64,000 bases of DNA, from assembly GCA_947846985.1 (NCBI GenBank), contig CANTUZ010000026.1:55534730-55598729 (forward strand), written 5' to 3'. Numbering within the stretch: position 1 is the stretch's first letter; every line of letters starts with the position of its first letter. This document shows, one piece after another, positions 20,600 through 32,225 of this stretch. Made by a program: the position numbers and the translations under genes. Source of the DNA: Fratercula arctica (lineage: Eukaryota; Chordata; Aves; Charadriiformes; Alcidae). The notes under the pieces are model-generated. The model saw nothing but the letters and a program-made list of their open reading frames with translations. It ran no database searches and had not been told where the DNA came from.

Positions 20600-21955
20600 C
20601 GCTACTTTGGAAACCGAAGCCATTTGAATTTCCAAAGAACAAAGGAGCTCTGAATTCATCTCATTTTTGTTTCTTTTCCAGAGCTACTTGGATGTGGGAC
20701 TCCCCAGATGCCTGGTTAAGTGAACCATCTGAGACTGTCAATAAGGAATTTTACCCCTCTAGATATATATGGCACCATTATAGGAGAGATTATGGAAATT
20801 TCACAGGTGAAGTTACTAACATTGCCTGTGCTTATTACACAAGTAAAGGGAATATCTAAATTTGTACAGCCCCATTACAAGTGCAGGGAAAACCTTTATT
20901 TTAACTTGTCACAAACCATAGTCCAAATTGCTAGGAAAACTTGGACATGTACTCACCGTTCAAGTCACTCAGCATCACGCATTCCTGTGTTAGGGATCCC
21001 TACATCAAACAACATATCATGGACTACCTTATGGACAAATACCACTATCAAGACCACATTGATTCACAACAATGGGAGGTGGCAATGCCAGAAGCAAAGA
21101 ACAAATACACAACATGTGTAAAACATCAGACCCTGCGCAGTCAACTTAAGGTCTTATACAGTAGTACTACCCTTGTGGGCAACTTTAATGATTGTAACCA
21201 AACAATGAAAATAGGAATAGCGAGAATACTTGGGGAATTTTCCAATACACCCTGGACTGTACCTGAGGGAAAAGGGTGAGTCTGGATATGTGGTAAGAGA
21301 GCACACAAAATATTACCAGGAGATTGGTCGTGAACTTGCACCTTAGGAGCTGTTGCTCCTAATATTTCTGTATTCCCAAATTTGACTATGGACTCAGGAT
21401 CATGGTTACGAATTGTTTGTAGGACCAAAGATCACAATCTGCTAGTACAAAGGCTGACTGCATTCCACTGCTTTGCTAAATGGTTTCTTCCCTGGTTGGG
21501 ACTGAGTGAATTAGAAAAGGCCTTAGTTGATGTTTCAGCAGCAATAGAAATTCTTGGCAATAATACCGCTGATGCAATTACAGCATTACAAGAAGAGATT
21601 TCACAACTCTCCAAATTACACTGCAAAACAGAATGGCATTAGATACTTTGTTAGCTTCACAAGGGGGAGTATGTATAATTATTACCAGTTGTTGCATGTA
21701 CATTGACCAGAGTGGAAGAATTTTAGCCGATGTCCAGAAGATGTGGGAACAAGTAAAATTAATGTATAAAGTACAACTGAACAATACTTCAGCAGGATTC
21801 CAAGAAGTATGGTCTTGGCTTAACCTCCTGGGTATCAGATTTAGGAATGCGGGCAAAACAAATTCTTCATGGGTTATTAATTTTTGTAATGATCTTTGTA
21901 ATACTCTTTGTTTATATTCCAAGTTGTAATGTTTGCTGTGTTCAACTGTCCTCAC
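20600..21955 (+). pseudogene. ERV env remnant (surface and transmembrane subunits)
   Basis: The surface part (20720-21279) is broken across two frames and contains several N-x-S/T glycosylation sequons and CNQTMKIG. Next come W-ICG-like and CTLGAVAPNISVFPNLT segments near 21280-21390 with stops. The transmembrane part (from 21382) has a heptad-like stretch (ALVDVSAAIEIL, ITALQEEISQLSKL). A one-base shift near 21620 leads to a frame from 21633 with MALDTLLASQGG and a cysteine cluster at 21672-21695. The membrane-spanning run (about 15 hydrophobic residues, 21874-21916) is in yet another frame, followed by a Cys-containing tail. At least two frameshifts in the transmembrane part alone show it is dead. 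Confidence 0.88.
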
Positions 21956-22005
21956 ACCTTAGAGGTTATAAATATTTTTCTCCCATATTATAACAGGAAT
22001 GTTAA

Positions 22006-22023
22006 TAAAAACAAAGGGAGGAC
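22006..22023 (+). other. ERV polypurine tract
   Basis: AAAAACAAAGGGAGGAC lies immediately before the TG of the 3' LTR, the position where the plus-strand primer forms during retroviral reverse transcription. It fixes the plus-strand orientation of the element. Confidence 0.85.
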
Positions 22024-22545
22024 TGTTGTAGACAAAGTTAGTCGAAACATGGAGCTAGCAGCTTAAACATTAATATCTAGAGGAGACAAAGCGAGCGTCT
22101 TAAACGTTAATAGCTAGACTAGACAAACCCTATAGATTGTGGCATATAAACTGTAACAACCATATTACAAAATGAAAAATAGCTGACTACAGAATCGTCT
22201 GAAACCAGCCTGTGGAGCATGTGGTATTGTCTAAGAAGATGGCCACTTAGCAACCGCTTAGTAATGAAACAGCAAACAAATCAAACCAATGAAAAAGCAA
22301 GAAGACCCCAAGCCTTAATATTACTATTGGTCCAAACTATCACATGAGGGGTGGGGAATTTAGAGTGTAAGGTAACAATTGCCCAGGGATTTCTTTGTTC
22401 ACAGTCCCTCTTCAGAGGCACCCAGCTTGAGCTTTATATTATATTATATATAAAAAGGCCTTTAATCTCTTTTTGTCTTATTGATTCAGCAGAAACCTGA
22501 AGTTGAACCCTGTTATGGTGGCTGGCATGGATAATTCCAATAACA
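22024..22545 (+). repeat. 3' LTR (522 bp, TG...CA)
   Basis: Starts TGTTGTAGACAAAGTTAGTC and ends ...CCAATAACA before TTAC. It matches the 5' LTR to about 22435, then continues with a TATA-like run (TATATATAAAAAGG, 22446-22457) and a further 88 bases, the presumed R and U5. I see no AATAAA in it. The right edge is inferred from the CA end and the TTAC flank. Because its TATA region survives, this is the only LTR here that could still start transcription, directed rightward and away from ADAMTS19. Confidence 0.85.
22057..22127 (+). repeat. Imperfect tandem duplication in U3 of the 3' LTR
   Basis: Two 34-base units (22057-22090 and 22094-22127) separated by three bases, the full-length version of the pair seen in the 5' LTR. 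Confidence 0.8.
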
Positions 22546-22549
22546 TTAC
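22546..22549. repeat. Candidate 4-bp target-site duplication, right copy (TTAC)
   Basis: Matches TTAC at 16587-16590 on the other side of the ERV. See the caution given for the left copy. Confidence 0.6.
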
Positions 22550-23750
22550 ACAGAATTATGATAAAGTAACCTGAACTTGAAATGGCATACATATATTGTA
22601 TGTAAGCCCAAGAATAACATCTAGGTTACTGATGGTCTGTAAAACGTTAGTTTTTGCTTCAAAAATTATTTTTGTTATCAAATTAGAGTCTGCGTTTAAC
22701 AGCAGTATCTTTAAATGGTAGTTCTGTTATGGATGCAAGAACATGAATAATGTTATATGATAAGGAATAAACTATAAACTTTCTTTCCTATTTTCATAAC
22801 TCAATATAGACAGAGAACATGCTGTTGCACAAGAAATGCAGTGAAAAGCCTGATCCTGTGTTAGGCAAAACATCCATTGGCTTTAGGGTACCAGCAGACA
22901 AAACATACAGGCTCTGAAAAGGTTACAATTTCTACTCATGTGCTTTAAGCTGATCAAGAATTCAACTCTTTTTTCTGAATTAGGCCCATAAATTACAGTC
23001 AAATTATCTCAGTTCACTTTATCTGCTCATTCCTCGATAGGTAAGTCTACCTGCTTACCCAGTGTTCAATTTGCTGCCTCCATACAGCTGTGCTGCCACG
23101 ACCTCTCAGCCTCTGCTTTGCATTAATGTGTCCTGGCATTGCTAGTAGTCAAGGCATCACAAAAATTCTCTTGTGTGAAATGGACCCAGTGCAAAACCTG
23201 TGTGGAGCAAGAAAATATTCTGACATTTTACCTGCGCTAAATGTTCTAGCCACTGTAACTGTTCTGCGAGCAGAACTGAAACCTACTAGTTAAGGTTTAT
23301 TTCAGAGGATTGTACTCTACACTGCAGTGCTATGCGCAGAGATGCCCTCTAAATGAAGGAAAGTACAGAGTTATGAAGTGTGTGGTGAGAGAAAAACCGA
23401 GACTTTCTTTATTACTGCTTTTGCTTTAATAAAAACATTTTATCTATTAGTCATTGCAGAGACAGAGTTTATCTCATTACTGACTTCCAGCTGTATCTCC
23501 CTCCCATATACATCTTACTGAGCAGAAGACAGAGCTCAGTGTTAAAAACCAGGGAAGAAAAGCCGACTACTACAAGATAATTAGTGACATGCTTCAACTC
23601 CCTATGCTATGCTTACAAGAAAATTTTAGTATAATACTTCATTAAATACAAGGTAGCAAATGGTTCCAGCAGGAGCTTATTGCCATGAATTAGAGAGTGT
23701 ATAAGCAGTTATAAAGTAAATAAAAGTAGAGAATGATTGATTCCCACCCA

Positions 23751-23769
23751 CCCCCCCCCCCCCCCCCCC
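23751..23769. repeat. Poly-C run (19 bases)
   Basis: Uninterrupted C run following CCCACCCA. The G-rich minus strand could form a quadruplex. Such runs are also prone to sequencing and assembly length errors. Confidence 0.95.
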
Positions 23770-23976
23770 TTTAAAATGGTAAAATACAGACATTCTAATT
23801 TAGAAATTATTTAAATAGGGTATTTTTGCAAAGAATTTGTTGTTAAAAATATCATAGAAAAAGATCAAAATAACCAGCTAAAACAATGGCCTCTTGAGTC
23901 CAAGCATCTTAACAGATGGTTTCTATTTAACTTCTATTGCTTCTTCAAGAAGAATTGCTTTAATGTCTGCTACAGT

Positions 23977-23995
23977 TTTATTATTATTATTATTT
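23977..23995. repeat. TTA trinucleotide microsatellite
   Basis: Five to six copies of TTA in intergenic DNA. Confidence 0.85.
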
Positions 23996-26155
23996 TGAGA
24001 ACATACCTACAGTATTTTAGATGTATAATATACGGGCAAAACTATGCCAAAAATCTGACAGAAGCATTTCTAACGGGCTTAACTTCTATTCTTTTTTTCA
24101 GCTGCTGATTCAGGTCACGTTTTCATTTACTTTCTGCTACTGTTGGACTTGATGAACGATTCTGTTCAACAGGAGGCTCTTTCACCACAGTTCAGTTTCT
24201 CGTCAGTGTTTCCTGATGCTTTTCTTCATCAGCAGCACATTTAAAGAAAAAGCACTTAAAAATATTTTGTTTCCTTGGTTTTAAAAAAGCACAGCTATTT
24301 AGGACTTGCAAGAAGGCATCCAGCAACCCTTATGGAAATCTGTTGACATAGAGTTTGGTCTTGATCCCGGACAAGAAAACTCTCATGACTTTAAAACTTT
24401 TGTAAGCATAAAATCTAACCATGTAATATACTTATCTTGTGTTATTTCATAGGAAACGCATTCCAAAATGACTAAGTGATGTAAGTCAGTATTGGTACAT
24501 TGTATTCCAGGACAATATACCATTTCTTCTTCTAGAATAAATGTTATGCAAAAGCAAAAACAGATAGAAATATGATAGATTTTGCTATATTCAAAAGACC
24601 TGTGAAAACAGTAGGCAGGGGTGGGGGGTGGGGGAGGGGAATTTAGCACACAGAGCACTCTTTGATTTCCCCTATTTTGCTGTTAGAGTGAGATTAAGAA
24701 TGATAACGAGGGTTTTCTAGTATGTATGAGTGACGTATATTCCAGGTGTTTGTTGGAACAAACTGTGTATAAACTTCCACAAGGTGTATTTCATAGGGTG
24801 TTCTCTGCGTTCCTATGATTTCTCATATCTTTCAGATTCAGCATTAGGAAACATTATGGTGATTTGTTTATTTTCCTTAGCAGATTCTGTAGTCATAAGC
24901 CAAAGAGTGGCTTATGCTTATCCACATAGGCGGGCATTTTATTAACCTGTGACAGCGATTAAGACTGGTTCTTCCAAGTGACCTTCAATTTCAATTGCTT
25001 GTAGAAATGGTAGGTGCAATCTTTTTAGTAAATTTCTCTCTCAATTTAATAACCACCAAACAAGCAGAAAAGACTGTAGACTATAATTTTAAAATAAACG
25101 AGTGTAGTAGTTCCACAAAGAGCACAAAATTTACTACCAAAAAAAATATTCACCTGTTTCTATAATGATCTCACCTAATCTAATCTAACTGAAAGCAAAT
25201 ATAATGATCTCACCAAATGTCTGCCTCCAAAACCACCGTGGTTACTACTAGCATTACCTTTTTTGGAAATACTAGATGATGCTCATGTGAAAGGAACCCA
25301 AACTGAATTTCACTGGCAACTGTTATTCTGGTTTTCCCAGCCTCAGGGTTATGCAATCAAGAACAGGGAATAAATGCGCTAACGCAGTGCAAGCATATTT
25401 TCGTGAGCCACCCTCTGGAGGGAAGCGAGGCATTTGCTGGAGAGTTCAGGTTCTCAAGCTTTATAAGGGTAGTTATAAATCTTTTCCTCATCATCATTCT
25501 TTTCTTTTCTTTTCTTATGCATTTATGTTTTACTCTATGTTCTTCTAACCTTCTGTCTCTGTTCCCCTCCTGCTACAAGGTGGGGGCCTCAGCCATGGCT
25601 TAGTAAGGCTGCAGAGCGGTTTCATCATCTCTCCTTTGCTCTCCCTAGAAACTAGTCAGAGCAACTTCCCTGCATCCAGCACCAGAGTGATTAAAGAAAG
25701 CATTTAATAAGGAATCTGATAATGCTATCTTTTAACCTGTTTGGTTAACCTTTAGCATGGGTAGAGGTACACTCTCTTCCTGCAACACACATGGATACAA
25801 TGTGGGCATGTGTTCAATAGCAAACAGGAATTGTGTATGGTCTGGCCGCTTAGAACTGTATGTGAAACTAAAATGCTGGAGCACATGGCAGTCAGAGAGG
25901 ATTCACTTTTTTGTGGTAGAGTTATGTCTGGATTAGATGAATAGGATCATGGCATTGAATGATAACACAGTAAGATCACAATCACTGTCTCTTACAGACA
26001 ATACAGACAAGTACAACAGTATGGAGGAAAGAAATAATAAAAAAAACCCAAACCAAACCAAAACAAAAAATCTTTGTGCTAAGGATAGGGTACTTAAAAA
26101 ACAGAGATAAAAGGCCCACAATGTGGCATTAGGACATCAGTAATTTTCTGATTCA

Positions 26156-26556
26156 GCTGAAAGGCTGAGGGACTTGGGTCTTTTTAGTCTGGAAAAAAGC
26201 CGGCTGAGTAGGGGATCTTATCAATGCTTATAAATACTTAAAGGGTGGGTGTCAGGAGGATGGGGCCAGGCTCTTTTCAGTGGTGCTCAGTGACAGTACA
26301 AGGGGTAACGGGCACAAACTTGAACATAGGAAGTTCCACCTAAACATGGGAAGGAACTTCTTTGCTTTGAGGGTGGCAGAGCACTGGCATAGGCTGCCCA
26401 GAGAGGTGGTGGAGTGTCTGTCTCTGGAGACATTCAAAACCCGCCTGGACGCGTTCCTGTGCAACCTGCTCTAGGTGACCCTGCTCTGGCAGGGGGGTTG
26501 GACTTGGTGATCTCCAGAGGTCCCTTCCAACCCTACCATTCTGTGATTCTGTGATT
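26156..26556 (+). mobile_element. CR1 LINE 3' fragment (about 400 bp)
   Basis: Starts in the C-terminal ORF2 region (GGCTGAGGGACTTGGGTCTT, encoding an LRDLGLF-like motif) and continues through [29 protein letters not shown] to a stop at 26472-26474. The CR1 3' UTR follows (TTGGACTTGGTGATCTCCAG, GGTCCCTTCCAACCC), with tail ATTCTGTGATTCTGTGATT. The RT core is absent; a frameshift lies near its start. The sequence differs enough from the 18764 copy ([11 protein letters not shown] versus [13 protein letters not shown]) to suggest another CR1 subfamily. Confidence 0.93.
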
Positions 26557-29500
26557 AGAGTCACTCAGCTCAGCATGAGACCTTAAAAATATCAGAGAGA
26601 TAATGCATAATCTTAAGCATAAAAACAAAATAGCCAAACGGTATCTTAAAAAACCCATGGAAATTCAACCCGATCAAGAAAAAACAAGAGAATATATGTT
26701 CTGTCAGGGACAATACAAGACTGAATTTATGGAAGCTATAAAGTCTAAAAGAATTTTAAAATATTATTTAGAGAAAAAAAACCCAACCCTAATGTAAGAG
26801 TCAGGAAGCCAGAGAACTAAAATAGAAAATTAGATTGGTAGTAATATTTAGAAATAAAATAGCAGGTAGAATGACCCCTACAGAAAACTGCTGCTAGCCC
26901 TCTAGCTGTGAAGATTGTTCTGCTTCTATATGGCCATGCAGGTGGCAGAATTTTTCATTAGCTTCAGCAGCTATGGGACCAAGCACTGATTTTCCCCATC
27001 CAAAAGCCTAGGCAATCTATGGGACAAAACTTAGGGAAGTAGTACTGAAGGAAAGAGACAAAATTGTTTTACTAAACAAAATAAACCAAAAAAATATGGC
27101 TGAGGTCAATAACTATGAACAAGATATTATTTTTTATGCCCACACCACAGTTCCATACTTCTATGTACCTGGGCATCTAGTAAGATTACCAGGATATCTC
27201 ATGGCCTTGGAGCTATCTAATTTATTTACTTACTTAATTACAGTGGGTCAACTAAAGTCAAATAGACAGTATATTTTATCTCAGTGACCAATTAATTACA
27301 GTTCTGTTCTGGAAGATCTTTCTCTGTCCCTTCCCATGAGGGTATCATTCTTTTCATTCACTATTACCACCTGGGAACTAATATTCTAATATTGCATTAT
27401 ATTTCACCACATTTACCTTAAATTAAAACCTTAGTTCTCAGTTTTACAACAGCACGTGACTAGGATGGGTTATAATATGCTCTTAGATCAGCCACGTTCA
27501 TATGTCAATGTATAGATGAATTCTGGCACTTGCTGGTGTCCTTTCAAAACCAATTTATGTAGGAGAAATGTGGGTTTGGGCTTTTGCTCCCCCTCCCCCC
27601 CTTATTTGTTTCAAATGGGTTCTTAAATCAGAAATGAAGTTATCTCGATTTCCCATACCAAAGTTGTTCTGCTTTATGCAGTGGTCTTGCTTTTTGTTTG
27701 TTGACAATAAATGCTGACATTTTTCAACTTCTAGTGATGTGAAGTGGTTAGAAAGATTCAGTTTTCATTTAGCCAACCACTATATAGAATGAGTAGTGAA
27801 CATAATGTGTTTGTTCACAGTCTGAGAGGCATACCAAGAAGTCTGCATTTTGCAGAGTACGAACTGAGGATTTCAGCTGTGGGGTGCCAGGAACAATCTA
27901 GAGGTATGGCTTAATTGCACAGAAACATATTTGTGTGAATTGCCATTTTCCCCCTTCAATCATAACAAGTTTTTGAATTTGTGCCATGAAAGTTAGAGTG
28001 AATTCAATGTCCAGTTTTGTTCTGGACATATAGTTGAAAGTTGCATTAGATCATGTTCAACGAAAACAAGGATACCAGGAACAATTTAAAATCCACTGAA
28101 ATCATGAATATTTTTCCCCAGGCAACACCCCCGCTTACAATACTTTCAGTAGGTTTTAGTAAGTGATTGTGAAAGGTATCTGGACTAGACAGATACACAC
28201 GCACAAACAAAAATACCATCCTACTGTTCAGTCAAGAGGAAGAAATGGGATCTTTACCTTCGAGTGTACAGAGGAATTTGTAATAGATTGAGAGGATCCA
28301 TGTGTTAATGGACTGATAGAGGCACCAAAGACAACCTGGGTCATAGGCTTGAAATGCAGCTCCTGGGAGGTTACGAAGGGCAGAGTCCTGCCCCAGGTTC
28401 CTCTGGTTCCCCCAGGAATTTGGGAACACTGCCCAAGCATATGGACAAACCCACAGGCCTGTCAGCAACAGGAATGTCTGTACTCCATGTGGATACACCT
28501 ACATACAAACACAGCATCTGGGTTCTCCTTCCTCAACTGATGAATGTGTTGGATAATTAAAATTAACGAGGATGACTTGGGGTTCCCAGGGAGGAAAAAT
28601 CACAGGAATATCAGGCAAGAAATTGAAACAGAAGTCTGTAAGGAAGAGGAATGGTATGGAGATTTATCTTCTTTGGCAAACAGAAGAGGGCTCTGTGAAC
28701 AGTATGAGGAGTGAATAAGGGAACAGGAAGAAAATAAAGAAACAGTCATTCTAGTAAAAAAGAAAAATTGTAATAACAACTGAGGCAAGCAGATCTAATA
28801 CTAGAAGATGTCAAATAAATGAACGTCAAGTAAATGCACTGGAACAGCAGGATTTGCTCAAAAAGGGGATACATACAACAACAAAGACAGATGCTGGAAA
28901 GTATGCTTAGTGGCAAACCCACTCATGCAGCAGCTGGACTGCACACAGGCAGCACTAATCCCATACAGAAAGGACTAGACGGTCCCTGAGTATTACACTT
29001 GAAAATTTATGTCAAAGAACTGTCACTATAGGCACAGCACAGACAGGACATTGATCATTTGTAACCCAAACGAGAGGCACATCAGAGGGCAAGAAATTAC
29101 TAGGATTATCCTAGTAATGATGACAATTTAGCATAGTTGAATTAGAGTTCCTTTTGTGAAAAACGAATTTCTTAAGAATTTCACATATACTGATTAGCAT
29201 CTTCACAGAAGATTACAATAACCCCATCTGGGATTTTTAACTATGAAAAACCTTTCATTCAGAAAGACTTTGCTTCCAATTTCTCATGAATAAACAGTCA
29301 ATCTAAGCTTGACTACTGAAGGCATTCTCATCTGCCATGGTAGCCCTTCTGAGAGTAGCTGTCTTTGAGTCACGTAAGAACCAATGAAATTAAGGAGACA
29401 GTTTAAAAACCAAAACCAAAATATAAATCCAAACTTTTTATTACATCTGGAAATGAAGTGAAAGCCAAACATTGCAGAAGTTTGCTTTCTGAGAAACTCC

Positions 29501-32225
29501 TGTAATCCAGTCAGCTGAGAAGCTCTGGGACAGAGACCCCAGTTACAACCCCCCAAACAGAAGGTAGGGCAACACCATTAGCTTTTCTGATGTGTTTTTA
29601 CGAGGTCAGTTCTGCTGATTTTTATTCCCCATGTACTTACCTGCATACGTGCCCTGAACAAAAGAGACCAAGATGACTGCTGGTAGTGTACCTAGAAAAC
29701 TGCTATGTAAAGCTGAGTAATAGGTACAAACACTGCTATTTTATCACCATCACATATTGTCTTGAAGTAGAAGACCCAGAAGATTGTTCTTAGACTGTAA
29801 ATAAGTTATAATTAAAAAAATACTCCAATTTTGATTTATCTCTATCATGTTGGTCTATAAAAGGGGTTATAACCCCTTTTGTTCAATTAGCATCAATGGC
29901 TAGAGTTTACACTCTTTATTTTCATTTATTGTGAGGTGGCAAAAAAACCATTAAAGATCAGTGCAGTATTGTGCCACAAAACATAAAACATGAGAAAAAC
30001 AAGGATTTAGATTTTTTTGCTCTGACTACATATGCTGCCATAAAAGGATTGTTTGATAGCAAGTTGTTAATTAGAGAATTTGACAGTGCACAAAGAAATG
30101 AGAACTAAAACAAGTTTTCACCAGTTTTAACTACAAATGAAGTGGTATCTTGCTTTCTCCCAGCAATTTCATTGATCAAAAGCAACTTGTTTGTTTGGCT
30201 TATTTATCAGTTTGAAACTCCCACAGTGCTTCTAGAGTCTCACCAAGAGATACTGTTGACCAAAACTCAAGCCAAAAAAACATTTGTCCTTTTTGAAGCC
30301 AGCCTTTTTCTCTGCAAGCCAAAAGTCCAGTCTAAGTTTTAGTGAGTTTATCCAAGTATAACAAAAATTCCTCATCATGAAACACTCAACCAACCCCAAG
30401 AGTAGACAATTACTTGGAACTACTCACTGACTGAGATGTTACAGATGTCATGGAAAAGAAAGCTCATATATTTTTTCTTGCACAGTCGTGGCATAAAACA
30501 CAGTCTTTACCAGCATGTTTGTCACTGACACTCTAGTTATCTCCTGTGATACTTTAGGACATTGCTATGCTAAGTCTTGTAAAGGATTATCTGGCAGCAT
30601 TGCACCTATAGCCGTGAGCACGTTGGTTTAACAATGACTTAATAGGCAGCAAACCAGATCTTCTTCAGAGCTATTTATAGCCAGTCTGGATCAGTAAATG
30701 GTCCAGATTATAACAAGGAAATCCTTAATCATAATGTATCAGGGTGATTTCTACTTGGAGTTTATATAGAATATGGACTGTGTGTACTGCTCTGTTGCTA
30801 TCTCCAGTCATGTATCAAAAGCAAGATCCAGAGAAAGACTCATTAAACATGTAGTAGGGTCCATAACCACTGTAATTTTTCCTTTCATTGCTATTTACCA
30901 AAACTATGAATTTTTGAAGTTGTTCTGAGGATTTGGTGTTCGTGCAGGTACTGCAATTGCCCAGGTAAGTAAGCTTCTTCACACTTGATCAAGTAGAAGT
31001 ATTTTACTCAGCTAAATGACATTATTGAAATATCTAATTAAAAATAACTTAATGCTATTTATTTAAATAGGAAACTGAAAAACCCTAAAATAAATACCTT
31101 CAGTAACCTGCCGGAACAAGGGAAGTTCGTCAGTCATTTCATTTGTCCAGGATTTCACTCACACACGGTATGTGCCATGCAGCCGCAGTTGTAAGTAGTT
31201 CTAAAAATGGCGTCATAAATTAACAGCAAAATGCTATGAATATCTGAAGGCAATTCCAAAAGGCTGAGGATATCTCATGGTTAATAATTTAGGTAAAGTA
31301 TGCAATTGGGGTAGTGAAGCTAGTCTACTTTCAATGTACCACTGGTTTACAAGTGATGTCCATGTCTAAGATTAAAGTGAATGCTAATGTTCAAAAACTG
31401 CACCTGAAACTATGATGTTATATTAAACCACTGGACTACTAATTGCAATGAACCCAAAACCCTAATAGTAAATGAGATACAGTGTGTGTGGAGAGGTACC
31501 AAAATTAGTAGACTCTGTTGGGCTTAGCAGTTTGGGCTTGGCATCAGAATTACTGGAGAATCCCAGCAGGTAAAGAAGCAGCAGCAACTCAAAAAGTGAT
31601 CGTAGCAGAGATTGTAATGCAACCTGTGTTTGATGAATCTTTAGTCAGGTTAATAAGCAGGAGAAAGTGACACAGCTGGACATTAATGTGTTTAAATTTT
31701 AATTTTTTTACTTATTTGTTTAATTTTGTCATTGTTAGTGCATAATGGAGGTACATTACTTCTGCCATGTGCAAAAAAGATGTCACAATCACGGACCCTA
31801 CAGAATACCTTCAGAATCTACAACCTTCTGTTGAATCACGTTGTCAAGCTTACATAAACTCAATGAAAATGCACATGACTCTAATGAACTCCTCATTCCA
31901 CAAAGGTGAGAATTTCTTACCATACTATAACAGCTGATTAGGCTTATATACAAGTAATTCACACATGAATTATAAAAGTACTTCAGACTTCAACAGGAAT
32001 TGCCTGTGGAGTCTGCCTGGAGGGTTGGAGTCTCAGAATGTGACAGAGAAATGCTGAGGTATCTGCTGCTTCTATTTTCTTTTTTTTTAAAGCTGGAAAC
32101 CATCCCAGATTGGGTTTCCATGCCCAAAATGGCAGCATCTGTCTTTATTTACACTTTGACAGCTATGTCTTAAAAGGCAAATATTTTAATAAGTACTGCA
32201 GGTGTGACAGAAATTATGGCCAGAC
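26557..32225. other. Intergenic DNA, mostly unrecognised
   Basis: About 5.7 kb with no supported exon. The segment 28240-28550 is richer in G and C than its surroundings and holds overlapping short open frames on both strands, which is why they appear open; I recognise no family. A perfect 22-bp palindrome lies at 29859-29880. T runs occur near 32084. The remainder shows nothing I can name. Confidence 0.55.
29859..29880. repeat. Perfect 22-bp palindrome
   Basis: AAAAGGGGTTAT followed directly by its completing half AACCCCTTTT reads the same on both strands over 22 bases with no spacer. The flanking bases do not extend it. It also overlaps a TATAAAAGG-type string (29857-29865). No transposon body is seen beside it. 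Confidence 0.9.

Larger units (their letters stand above)
16591..22545 (+). mobile_element. Degenerate class I (gammaretrovirus-like) endogenous retrovirus
   Basis: A provirus of about 5.96 kb on the plus strand, including about 1.2 kb of later CR1 insertions. Order: truncated 5' LTR, gag scrap, reverse transcriptase, RNase H (split by CR1), integrase C-terminal part, env surface and transmembrane remnants, polypurine tract, 3' LTR. The gammaretrovirus-like call rests on the env transmembrane region with its cysteine cluster, the integrase C-terminal module and the 4-bp flanking repeat. Every coding region carries stops, frameshifts or deletions, so it cannot make virus proteins. By eye the two LTRs differ at about 9% of sites over their first 130 bases, indicating an old insertion. 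Confidence 0.9.
22550..26155. other. Intergenic DNA between the ERV and the next CR1
   Basis: About 3.6 kb of AT-rich DNA without recognisable exons. It contains a 19-C run (23751-23769), a TTA microsatellite (23977-23995), a G-rich run near 24619-24640, and a short repeated phrase TATAATGATCTCACC near 25160 and 25199. An A/C-rich run near 26038-26070 (AAACCAAACC type) is simple sequence. Confidence 0.6.

Noticed and set aside
28560..29000. Glu/Lys-rich reading frames that look coding
   Set aside because: Purine-rich DNA yields Glu/Lys/Arg runs; frames are interrupted by stops within tens of codons.
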